From positions 1 through 22,909 of the forward strand of contig JAYMSP010002695.1 of NCBI GenBank assembly GCA_036897095.1: 22,909 nt of DNA. Reading direction: 5' to 3'. Under the pieces are notes generated by a model. The model did not search any database. It had not been told where the DNA came from and was given only the letters and a program-made list of their open reading frames with translations. Below, in pieces: positions 10,386 through 18,607 of this stretch (position 1 is the first letter of the stretch; the number at the start of each line of letters is the position of its first letter). The position numbers and the translations under genes were made by a program. Origin of the DNA: Plantago elongata. Lineage: Eukaryota; Streptophyta; Magnoliopsida; Lamiales; Plantaginaceae.

Positions 10386-10987
10386 TTATATCCTTCTGAG
10401 TTTTTGTTCATCATTCTCCTTTCTCTTCGATCATTGCACGTTCGTGTTATTGTTCCATTCACCGCAAGCTCGACGGTTCTTTTGTTGTTGCAAGCATATG
10501 TTCGTTGAAACATCGCTGCAAGCTGCTGGTTACCTGCTCAATCGCCGGTATATTAGTTGAAACTCATCTAAATGCTTTATTTTTTATGTGTACTGCTATT
10601 GATCCTTGTTATTATGATTTTTTTGTTGATTGTTGAGTTCATTGCATTGAACGATTAAATTCTCTGTTCTCCTCATTGTAAATCTTTTTTTTCAATAGTA
10701 TAGTTATTTTCTTCACCATTTACTCATGAGCTAAGCTGAATTGATTTGGAAAATTTTAATCGATTGATGTTTTTGTTATATGTTGCTTTTATGATCATCA
10801 AAACGTTTTGACCATTGCAAAATCATTCGATTCATTTGTGATCGAGTAGTTTTCTGATCATTGATCTGCAAGTCTCATTCCTGAGGATTCTCGGGCACTT
10901 GATCACTGATTTGTAAATTATGATTCATTCGATTACAGAGAAATCTGTTCGATTCACTCTACATATCATCACCAAACGTTTGTCATT
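10386..10987 (+). other. Copia untranslated leader between PBS and gag
   Basis: About 600 bp of T-rich sequence without a credible reading frame. CGTTCG, GCAAGC and GATCATTG steps are repeated loosely. Such leaders usually carry packaging signals, but none can be recognised here. Confidence 0.5.
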
Positions 10988-12348
10988 GTGTATGCACCAA
11001 ATTCACCACTCATTGCACCTACTGAACAATATAATCACATGCTAATATCAACAATCTTGAGATTGGCAATGGCACCTGACAAAAATCTCATGTTCTATCA
11101 AATTGTGAGAAGGTGTTGGATTACACTGATCCAAATAATAGTCCTTACTATTTGTTTCCACATGACACACCAACCTCTGGTGCTATCAAACATATTCTTA
11201 AAGGTTGAAACTGCATTATCTGGAAGAGAGATAATGCTCAGTTGATTTCAATAAAAAATAAACTCGACTTTGTTGATGCAACCTTTCTCAAGCCTATGCT
11301 AGATCATCCTTTGTATTTGTCATGGCTTAGGTGTAATAATTTGATCCTATCATGGATTCAAAACTCAATCCCTGATCCTGATAGATTTGTGGAACTATCA
11401 AACATAGCATTTATGATATGGAAGTGTGGCGCAAACTAGAAGCTAGGTACTCTTAGACAGATAATGTGAGGATTTATGAGATACAACTTGCTTTGGAAAC
11501 TATGGTACAAGGTAGACAAATTGTGATGGAGTATTTCATCAAGCATATATAATAACATTTGGGAGCAGCTTCACTTACAAAGGGCTCCACCTCACTGTAC
11601 TTGTGGCAGGTGCACTTGTCAGGCCTTGAATTACACTACCAATGTTATAGAAAATGATCAGGTGTTTTACTTCTTAATGGGACTCAATGAGAGCTATTAT
11701 GGAACCAGAGGACAAATAATTATGATGCTACCCGTTCCATCTCTTGAAAGGGTTTATTCCATCATTCTCACAGATGCAAGGCAAAAAATTTCAAGGCACG
11801 GAGTAGGTTATCAACATGATTCTGCTACTTATCACATGCGACAACCTCCATACCAAGCTGCCAAGAGAAACAACATGAATTTTATGAAATGTGCACACTG
11901 TGGTTATAACAATCATACAGTGGACAAGTGTTTCAGACTCATTGGTTTTCCTCCTGACTTCAAGTTCACTAAGAAACCATCTTATAACAAGCGTGACATG
12001 GTTCCATATCATGGTCAGGGTCCTCCACATCATTACACAACTCCTCAGGCTCCTAAGCTCCATTATGCACATAATGTTGCTAACATTGCTAGCACCTCAA
12101 AAGATCCTACCATCCAATATACTCATAATAAGAGTCAAGTATCTAAATTGATGCAACTACTTGAGCAGGGTGTGCAACATGCTGCTCCTGGCTCCATTTC
12201 TTATGGCTCTACTAGTGGAAGTGTCAGCATCCATGAACATGAGGATGATGGAGAGGAAGTATCCATCTGTTATTTATACCATTGGAGGTATATACCATTG
12301 CTCTTTTCCTCAGCATATTGTATGTTCTACTACACACTCATTACATGA
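10988..12348 (+). pseudogene. Copia gag relic with CCHC zinc knuckle
   Basis: Gag forms the nucleocapsid of copia particles. Shifting frames give the usual landmarks: SPYYLFPHDTP-like text (around 11135-11175), NKLDFVDATFLKP and SWLRCNNLILSWIQNSI (11260-11365), then FLMGLNESYYGTRGQI (from 11668). The CCHC knuckle C-x2-C-x4-H-x4-C starts at 11890 as CAHCGYNNHTVDKC and is intact, followed by the typical FRLIGFPPDFK. The longest clean piece is 11626-12348 (240 codons), whose tail after about residue 215 has left the gag frame. Stops near 11440-11620 separate this from the N-terminal part. It cannot make a full-length Gag. Confidence 0.85.
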
Positions 12349-12527
12349 GTATTTCATCATAGATTCTGTGCAAATAACCATGTTATTTGTGATTCTAAGT
12401 TGTTTACTTCTCAAGTTATGAATGTTAACTCATTTGTTCAATTACCTGATAGTGCTAGGCTTGCAGTGACCATTATAGGTAATATAAAAATTAGAGATCA
12501 TATAACACTTAGAAAATGTGTTATTTG
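12340..12527 (+). pseudogene. Copia aspartic protease relic, catalytic motif broken
   Basis: The protease normally cuts the Gag-Pol polyprotein. The expected Asp-Ser-Gly active site reads GAT TCT GTG at 12362-12370, so Gly is lost and the frame moves, consistent with deletion of one G. After the shift the conserved text continues: ANNHVICDSKLFTS, SFVQLPDSARLAVT and GNIKIRDHITLR. An added A near 12512 shifts the frame again just before the LINE insertion. Confidence 0.75.
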
Positions 12528-13036
12528 CGGCTGTTGGGAGGGACCACACGGGGTTAATCTTAACTTGATCTCGAAAAAGTTGCAAGGCTCACCCGCAACT
12601 GAAATTGCGGAAGCATATGTGGCGCGCCTGACACTCTTACTTGCACAACAGATGGGCCATTAGCGTGCTTTACTTGAAGGTGACAGATTTCTTGTTGCCC
12701 AAGGTCTTAACTCCAGTCAACAGACTTTCGGAATTGCAAACCACTTGTATCAACAAATTAATGGTTAGTGTAGCTCCTTTGAAGATGTTGTTGTGCAACA
12801 TATTCGACGTGATGCTAATGGACTTGCCAACAAACTGAGCCGCCATATTGGGATGAACTTTAATGGTTTTGGCACTCTTCCATTTGACTAAATTAGCTTG
12901 AAGCTTTAATTTAGTCCTTTTTAATATCTTTCTATTAGATTATCATTTGTATTAGTTGATGCTCTTTAGCATTGGTATTGTTGAAGTTCTCTTTCCTTCA
13001 ACTTTGTAACTCTTTACCCTTTTTGAATGAAATTCT
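12528..13036 (+). mobile_element. LINE 3' end with RNase H domain, nested in the copia protease/integrase interval
   Basis: A single frame (frame 1) from about 12528 gives a plant LINE RNase H (RVT_3-like) domain. It shows EIAEAYVARLTLLLAQQMG (Glu region) and LLEGD (catalytic Asp, about 12676-12690), then HIRRDANGLANKLSRH (second Asp, about 12804-12850), ending GFGTLPFD before a stop near 12889. Two internal TAG stops (about 12661 and 12763) break it, and the N-terminal catalytic Asp is absent. About 145 bp of T-rich 3' UTR follows, ending near GAATGAAATTCTCAC without a clear poly(A). Copia text stops just before (ITLR) and resumes just after (TVNLIF at about 13045), so this is an insertion. 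It lacks resemblance to the LINE at 4798-5938, which ends without RNase H. Confidence 0.8.
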
Positions 13037-13433
13037 CACTCTTTACAGTTAACTTGATTTTTGTAGCTCAAGTAACTAAAGATATGTTGTTTCACTTCAT
13101 ATTCACTAATGATGAATGTATGCTTCAGTTATTTCTTCAAAGAAAAATATTGGGTTCGCTAAAAGGTTCAAGTCCTTGTTTGTGCTGCATATTAATGCTA
13201 TCTCACAACATTAAGTCACATGATCCAAGTCTCAAGTGCAACAGTCGACAATTTTGTCTAGTTTTTCATTTAATAAAGTAAATGTTGTTACTAAGCCAGT
13301 TACTGCTCAAACTTGGCATTCAAGGCTTGGTCATCCACTAACTCAGAGAATGATGTTGATCAAGTTTAAAAGCATAAACAATAATGATGATTTTTATTGT
13401 ACCATTTGTTTAGAAGCAAAAAGAGAAAATTAG
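13037..13433 (+). pseudogene. Copia protease tail and pre-integrase region
   Basis: After the nested LINE, copia text resumes with TVNLIFVAQVTKDM and IFTNDECMLQ. After a frame change comes WHSRLGHPLTQRMM (about 13312-13353) and a Cys-x2-Cys (CTICLEAK, about 13400-13425). Together these are the His/Cys pre-integrase zinc-binding region. The first His (WHSRLGH) and the final Cys pair are present. The frame is closed by a TAG at 13431. Confidence 0.8.
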
Positions 13434-14160
13434 CATTCCCTACTAGTACATATGTAACAAACTCAGTGTTTTCTTTAATATATTTTGATGTTTGGGGACC
13501 ATATTATGTTGCTTCTTTGAATGGTCAAAAGTATTTTCTCACAATAGTGGAGGTTATTCCTAGTATACTTGGATTTTACACATATAAGTTTGAAGTTCAA
13601 CAAATCCTATTGAACTCATTTCACTTGTTCAAACTCAGTATGATACCAAGGTTAAGCAAGTAAAATCTGGCAATCGTACTGAGTTTACTAACTTACTAGT
13701 AAGCTTCAATAATTGGGTATTATACGTCAGACAAGTTGTGTATATACACCACAACAAAATGGTGTTGGAGAGAGAAAATACCAACATTTGCTCAATGTAG
13801 CAAGATCACTGATTTTTCAATCTTCTATGTTTATGGGGAGATGCTATTCTTTAAAAAATATATCTAATTAACAGAACCCCATCTCTTTTCTTGACAATAA
13901 GTGTCCGTATACACTTTTCTAATAACTGATTATGAGCATCGTAAAGTGTTTGCTCAATACGCTATGCTTCTACTCATCCATCACACACAACAATGTTTGA
14001 TCCCAGGGCAGTTGCTTGAGTGTTTATTGGATATCCACCTCATACTATGCAACAACTCATAAAGTGATTATTTCATGGCATGTATAATTTCTTGAACATA
14101 TTTTTCCATATGCTAATAAAACTAACAGACTTGATCCTCCATCAAGTGATTGTACATATA
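13434..14160 (+). pseudogene. Copia integrase relic
   Basis: Integrase joins the cDNA to the host chromosome with a D,D,E triad. The first Asp is kept in IYFDVWGPY (GAT 13487-13489), followed by ASLNGQKYFLTIV. The second is lost: the region normally reading Ser-Asp-Asn-Gly-Thr-Glu-Phe is SGNRTEF here (13665-13687). The third acidic residue remains in QQNGVGERK (GAG 13770-13772), followed by [12 protein letters not shown]-terminal GYPPH remnant lies at 14020-14045. Frame shifts near 13665 and 13715 and many stops after 13850 make it non-functional. Confidence 0.85.
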
Positions 14161-14420
14161 GTTACAGTGATATATTCACTGATAGCTATCCATAACCTAC
14201 ACAAAAGTAGTTCCTAATTCTCTAGTTACACAGAATAATCCTACTTCACATGTACATGATCTTGTGGAACATTTTTCACCTGGATCTCTTAATTCAGCTT
14301 TAGAGTCCTCACACAATAACACAGATCTGTCAGTTTCTTCCCGTGATGATTCTAATGATTCTGTGCATATCTAACAAGATCAAGGTATGAAAACATGTTC
14401 TAGACAACCTGTAGCCAGCT
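14161..14420 (+). pseudogene. Copia spacer between integrase and reverse transcriptase
   Basis: This is a low-conservation linker rich in Ser and Asn codons (SGSLNSALESSHNNTDLSVSS-like composition), expected between integrase and RT in copia polyproteins. No motif is assignable and the frame is broken by stops. Confidence 0.5.
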
Positions 14421-15391
14421 AAATTGAAGGATTTTTATCATTCAATTAAACACAGGTCCAAGTCTGATGCTAGTTCTATTGCTCATCCTATAGCACATTA
14501 CATGTCTTATGAAAGTGTAGCACAAGGCTATTGTATATTTGCGCTCAATTTAGTGGCAAATTATGAGCATACTAGCTATAATGAAGCTATTTTATCACCT
14601 GATTTGATTCAGACCATTAATGCTGAGTTACATGCTCTAGAAGATTATAAGATATGGCCAGTGGACTCACTTCCTCCATGTCATAAACCAATAGGCTGCA
14701 AATATGTTAAAAACTCAAGTTAAAACCTGATGGCTCTATTGACAAGGATAAAGCTAGACTTGTTGCCAGAGTATTCACATAGATATGGGTTATGACTATT
14801 TTGAGACATTTAGCCCTATAGCAAAGCTTACTATGGTCAGAAATTTTCTAGCAGTATATGACTATATGTTGCTCATGGTTGGGCCTATGAACAAATGCAT
14901 GTTCATAATGCTTTCCTGACTGGTGAGTTAGATGATAATATCTATATGGACATACTTCCTGGTTATTTATTTAAGGGGAAAAATGAGCATGATCAGAGTC
15001 ACTCAAGATTAGTGTTTTTAAACTCCATAAATCTCTCTATGGATTGAAACGAGCATGATCAGTTGAACTATAAAGTCACTAGTACATTACAAGAGCTCAA
15101 GTTTGTTCAATCTATATCAAATTATCATCTATCCACAAGAACTTATATATTTTGAAGGATTTGCAGCTCTCCTTGTGTATTTTGATGATGTATTGATTAT
15201 TGGATTAAGCTCTGACTTGATTAATATGGTAAAACTATGTTGCACAAGCAGTTCAAGATTAAAGATCTTGATGAGGTTAAATATTTTCTTGGTTTAAAAA
15301 TTACTAGAAACTCACATGGGCTTCTTCATATTTATCAACGAAAATTCATACTTGAAATATTATCAGATCCAGGTTTACTTGATTGTAAACT
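14421..15391 (+). pseudogene. Copia reverse transcriptase relic, 5' part, interrupted by Cassandra
   Basis: The RT copies element RNA into DNA. The open piece 14424-14723 ends in ALEDYKIWPVDSLPPCHKPIGCKYVK, the normal N-terminal RT block. The next block, PDGSIDKDKARLVAR, follows in another frame (14725-14775). KSLYGLKRA is at about 15030-15055. The active-site box reads YFDD (15178-15189) where copia usually has YVDD, so both catalytic Asp residues are kept. Then FKIKDLDEVKYFLGLKI (about 15250-15300) leads into DCKLV, where Cassandra begins. Several stops and frameshifts remove activity. Confidence 0.88.
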
Positions 15392-15678
15392 TGTAACATC
15401 CCATCATTTTAAGCCAAGTCCAAAGAGCTTAAAGGGTTGAGAACGCTACTCATATCAACAAGGTGCACATTTCTTTTTGGGAATCCACCTATGAGAGCTC
15501 CAGAGTTAAGCATGCTTTCTCTGGAGCAATCCTACGATGGGTGACCAAATGGGAAGCCTCTCGGTTCATGCACGAGTGAGGACAGAAGGACTTGTATTGT
15601 TACAGTGGAGCCAACATATCACTCGAAAAGTTGCCCATGAGTAACCGCGTCGGCCCATTAGTGGTCCGGGTCGTTACA
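15392..15678 (+). repeat. Cassandra 5' LTR
   Basis: TGTAACATCCC to CGGGTCGTTACA. It is the partner of 15777-16099, sharing GGGTTGAGAACGCTACTCAT, GGGAATCCACCTA, GGACTTGT and GCCAACATATCA. Relative to LTR2 it lacks about 11 bp after GAGTGAGGAC and about 20-25 bp in the GGGTC-rich tail. Confidence 0.85.
15439..15580 (+). promoter_or_regulatory. 5S rRNA-derived Pol III control region in Cassandra LTR1
   Basis: The order of 5S landmarks is kept: CTCATATCAACA, GGAATCCACC, AGAGCTCCAGAGTTAAGC and, after a spacer, GATGGGTGACC (15536-15546). AGTTAAGCATGC (15504-15515) matches the 5S A-box and GATGGGTGACC matches the C-box exactly. In plant 5S genes these bind TFIIIA/TFIIIC. The rest is too diverged for a working 5S rRNA. 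Confidence 0.8.
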
Positions 15679-15776
15679 AACGGTATCAGATTCGTGCCAA
15701 CCAAAAACCACAAGGGGTGGATGGTTGGTCTGACCATGGTGCGGCGGGGGCATCACACAATTCAAGAGGGAGTGAA

Positions 15777-16099
15777 TGTAACGCCCTAGAATTTCAAGTC
15801 AAGTGCAAAGAGCTTAAATGGGTTGAGAACGCTACTCATATCAACAAGGTACACCTTTCTTTTCGGGAATCCACCTAGGAGAACTCCAGAGTTAAGCGTG
15901 CTTTCTTTGAAGCAATTGTAGGATAGGTGACAAGCTAGAAAGTCTCTCAGTTCATACATGAGTGAGGACAAAGTGCGTGATAAAGGACTTGTGTTGGTAC
16001 AATGGGGCCAACATATCATCCGGAAAGTTGCCAATGAGTTATCGCACCGGACCAAAGGGTCGGGGTTCGGTCAATTATTGGTTCGGGTCATTAATTACA
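15777..16099 (+). repeat. Cassandra 3' LTR
   Basis: TGTAACGCCC to GGGTCATTAATTACA, preceded by the purine tract. This copy keeps the segments missing from LTR1. Confidence 0.85.
15825..15965 (+). promoter_or_regulatory. 5S rRNA-derived region in Cassandra LTR2
   Basis: AGAACTCCAGAGTTAAGCGTGC (A-box part 15890-15901) is closer to the plant 5S sequence than the LTR1 copy. The C-box equivalent reads GATAGGTGACA, with substitutions. The two LTRs have thus lost different parts of the promoter. Confidence 0.78.
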
Positions 16100-16826
16100 A
16101 AATAAGTTGTTACACCTATGAAAGTAAATTTGAAACTCACATGAACCAATTTATATTACTAGATGATCCAACATTGTACGTGAAGTTAATTGGGAAGCTC
16201 ATATATCTCAATATAACTAGACCTGATATTACATATGTTGTAAGTGTATTGAGTTAATACATGGATAAATTATCAAGAATACATCTCAGTGCAATTTACA
16301 GAGTTCTGAAGTACCTTAAGAATGCACCAGGTCAAGGTATATTCTTTCTTCTCAACAAACAGTGACATGGTTTTAAGGTCTTATAGCAACTTAGATTGGG
16401 CAGGTTTTTCAGATACAAGGAGATCTACCTCAGATTAATGCATGTTCTTAGGTTCTCCACTCATTAGTTGGATAAGCAAGAAACAAAAAACAGTGAGTAA
16501 AAATCCTCATCAGAAGTCGAATAAACAGCTTTATCACTCGCAACTTGTGAGATAGTGTGGTTGATAGCTTTGCTCAAAGAATTCAATATATAGTTTCAAG
16601 AACCAGTGACTTTGTATTGTGACAACCAGTGAGCCATATACATCTCACCAGAAATCATGTGTTTCATGGAAGAACCAAGCATTTTGAAATAGTCTGTCAT
16701 TTTATAAGAGATAGAGTTTTGATACAAGTGCAACATGTTTCCACTAAAAATCAGTTGGCATGCATTTTCAAAATCCTTAACTCAACCAGACATGAGACCT
16801 TTACTGTCCAAGATGAGCATAATTGA
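16100..16826 (+). pseudogene. Copia RT tail and RNase H relic
   Basis: Right of Cassandra, copia text resumes with DDPTLYVKLIGKLIYLNITRP and DITYVVSVLS (to 16257), the RT-RNase H connection. After a stop come RVLKYLK and PGQGI (about 16300-16340), SWISKKQKT, and a SSSEVE segment with the acidic residue region (about 16500-16530). LYCDNQ with the catalytic Asp (GAC 16621-16623) and a NHVFHGRTKHFEIVCHFIRD segment follow. RNase H normally degrades the RNA strand of the hybrid. Multiple stops and frame changes prevent a functional product. Confidence 0.85.
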
Positions 16827-16846
16827 TATATATATGCTCCTCTTAC

Positions 16847-16859
16847 AAGGGGGAGGGGG
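16847..16859 (+). other. Copia polypurine tract
   Basis: AAGGGGGAGGGGG lies directly against the 3' LTR, the usual place and composition for the plus-strand primer. Confidence 0.88.
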
Positions 16860-17185
16860 TATAAGAACAATGATAACACAACAAGAGGAGAAGAATGAAA
16901 TCATGAAAGCAAGCATGAAGCTTGCACAATGGAGCAACTATTCTGTGTTGCAAAGAATAAAATGAAATGCTAGATAGTTTGTTACAATTTGGTTTAATTG
17001 ATTAGTTAGGAGGTAGTTAGTTTGTTACAATTTTTTCCCTCCATAAAATAGTTACATTAGTGTAGATATTTTCATCTAAAACTTGTATAAATTGGAGATC
17101 ATTAGCTCAATTGTGTAACACAATTTATTCTATCAATACACATCAGTTTTATTTACTCTTTTCTTCATTCATCAATGGCTTTCCA
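16860..17185 (+). repeat. 3' LTR of the copia element
   Basis: Direct repeat of 10013-10339 and nearly the same length (326 against 327 bp). It begins TATAAGAACAATGATA straight after the PPT. Both LTRs begin TA rather than TG, so the start was either non-canonical when inserted or lies about 10 bp inward at TGA. Confidence 0.88.
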
Positions 17186-18254
17186 ATCCTTATTAATTGA
17201 CCCATTCTCATGCTTGAGTTATGTAAGTAATATTTTGATAGCATCACACTGTTTTAAGATGGATTGGTTATGAATTTGGAAGATTTCGTTAAACCAAACA
17301 TTGCTTCTCTTTTTATGGTTTAATTTACTATTGTTGAATTATTTAATTTGGGTTCTTATGTTCACGTGGTTGGTTGTGTTTGTCATTTATTTCGAGGTGC
17401 ATGTTAAAAGAGCGTTTGATGGTATAGCTAGGTTAAGCTTGGTTTCGAGTCTTCTTCAAGGTAAGGGGAACTCTTGACACTTTTGCTTTTATTTTTCGAT
17501 ATAAAATGTATGTATGTATAGTTTTTCAAATGATAAACACATGTCGTTATTGTATCAAAAACATTTTGATATAATAGTAGTTTCGAAAATAAATCGAGTA
17601 TGTTTATCCCATTAGTGTGAGTGTGATGTGTGAAAGCTATTTTGTGAAAGAATGGATTATGTGTACATTTAAGCTCATCGATATGCTTGTAGTGTGTGAC
17701 CCTTTCGAGGGATTGTCGTGCTTTGGAGTATTCCCTTATGTTATGTGTGTGACTCCTATTGTATTAGGGATATGTTATGTGAAAGCCGACATGTGTACCA
17801 CCATGATTTGTATGGCCGTAGTGTATATCTGATTCGAGCTAAATGTTAATGTAAACATTGTGTACAAGTGTTCAGCAAAGTGATTTCGATTATGTGTGAA
17901 ATATATTGGGGTGTATATTTAAGTATTCTTTTCACTGTACTTGATCCGGATAAAAGTGTCAGGAGCTCACCCTTACACATTTTTTCAGCTGAGTAAGTGG
18001 CTACGATTTGTGGAGATCTCAAGTGGAGGCAACTCTGGTTAGAGAAAGTAGTGGTGATTAGAAAATGTCTTGTAATATTTGAAACTGTACTTAGTTGAGG
18101 CTTATAAAATTCTATTTTATGTATTTGAGGTTTAGTTGCTCTGAATTACCTTTCAAACTATTTTGTAACTAAAATTGAGGCTTTGTCTTGGCGTAAGTCC
18201 ATCTCAAGATAGACGGCCAGTCACGCCAAATATTTTTTATTTTGGGGTATGACA
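17186..18254 (+). mobile_element. Probable truncated LTR-like repeat ending TGACA
   Basis: About 1.07 kb with GTGTG-rich text, CTTCTTCAAGGTAAGGGGAA (about 17451-17470), TGTGACCCTTTCGAGGGATT (17695-17714), GTCAGGAGCTCACCCTTACA (17959-17978), CAGCTGAGTAAGTGGCTACG and a closing ATTTTGGGGTATGACA. That ending resembles LTRs of some plant gypsy elements, and CAGGAGCTCACCC is a pattern I associate with such repeats. No matching left end TGTCA.ACCCC, PBS or domain is seen. The 71-residue frame at 17617-17832 is a chance product. The family remains a guess. Confidence 0.38.
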
Positions 18255-18607
18255 TTATTATTGAATCTTGCTTAAAGAATATTAACTCGACCAATGGTTG
18301 TACCCAGCATCAAGATCCCCACTCGATCCTAGGATCCAATAAACATAAGACACAAACAATACTAGTGTGTGTAATAAAATCCAACCTTAGCTTTCCTTCA
18401 TAATTAGATTAACATATCCGTAGAAATTCATTAATTAGAGAGGGAAAAAATTAGTGTGTAATGTGCGGTTCTGACTATATATTGCATAATATTGTTGTTA
18501 GTTCATGAACAATAATAAAAGATATAAAAAAGGATATATTATCATCAACCGTCTGAGGCCTGTTTGCACAGTTTCCTTAAAACAAATACGTCCCCTTATC
18601 TACTATA
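18255..18607. other. Spacer between LTR-like fragment and tandem array, no gene seen
   Basis: AT-rich with no recognised coding domain. The last 50 bp (CCTGTTTGCACAG to CGTCCCCTTATC) differ from the array and could be the unique 3' edge of a minus-strand LTR. Confidence 0.45.

Larger units (their letters stand above)
15392..16099 (+). mobile_element. Cassandra-type TRIM retrotransposon (complete, nested in copia RT)
   Basis: This is a short non-autonomous LTR element of 708 bp. LTR1 (15392-15678) and LTR2 (15777-16099) both start TGTAAC and end TTACA. A PBS-like CGGTATCAGA follows LTR1 by two bases, and a purine tract (GAGGGAGTGAA) immediately precedes LTR2. The interior is only 98 bp and has no gene. 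Both LTRs hold 5S rRNA-derived sequence, the defining trait of Cassandra, a TRIM family spread across vascular plants. LTR2 is longer because LTR1 lacks two short segments. Flanking AAACT/AAATA is at best a decayed target duplication. Copia coding resumes to the right with a KLVVTPM-like segment, showing insertion into existing RT sequence. Confidence 0.88.
10013..17185 (+). mobile_element. Degenerate Ty1/copia LTR retrotransposon with two nested insertions
   Basis: Two direct LTRs (10013-10339 and 16860-17185) bound an interior with parts in the copia order: tRNA-Met-type PBS, gag with CCHC knuckle, aspartic protease relic, HHCC-type pre-integrase region, integrase, reverse transcriptase, RNase H and purine-rich PPT. 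Integrase before RT identifies copia rather than gypsy. By eye the LTRs agree at about 80-85% of positions, so the insertion is old. Frameshifts and stops interrupt every domain. A LINE 3' end (12528-13036) and a Cassandra TRIM (15392-16099) were inserted later. Target-site duplications were not found: CAACT on the left and ATCCT on the right do not match. Confidence 0.93.

Noticed and set aside
11791..12151. Frames on the opposite strand and in the third frame over gag
   Set aside because: They are shadows of the gag frame, which alone carries the CCHC knuckle and conserved blocks.
15439..15965. Two genuine 5S rRNA genes
   Set aside because: Only the internal control region is well kept, and the sequences sit inside matched LTRs with PBS and PPT, which is the Cassandra arrangement.
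15592..16055. Open frames across Cassandra on both strands
   Set aside because: Cassandra has no coding capacity. These frames cross LTR, PBS and PPT.
10008..17190. A 5-bp target-site duplication around the copia element
   Set aside because: CAACT on the left and ATCCT on the right do not match, and shifting the ends by a few bases gives no convincing pair.
17617..17832. 71-codon Cys/Val-rich frame
   Set aside because: It is inside an LTR-like repeat. The composition reflects GTGTG-rich DNA, and no start context or homologous motif is visible.
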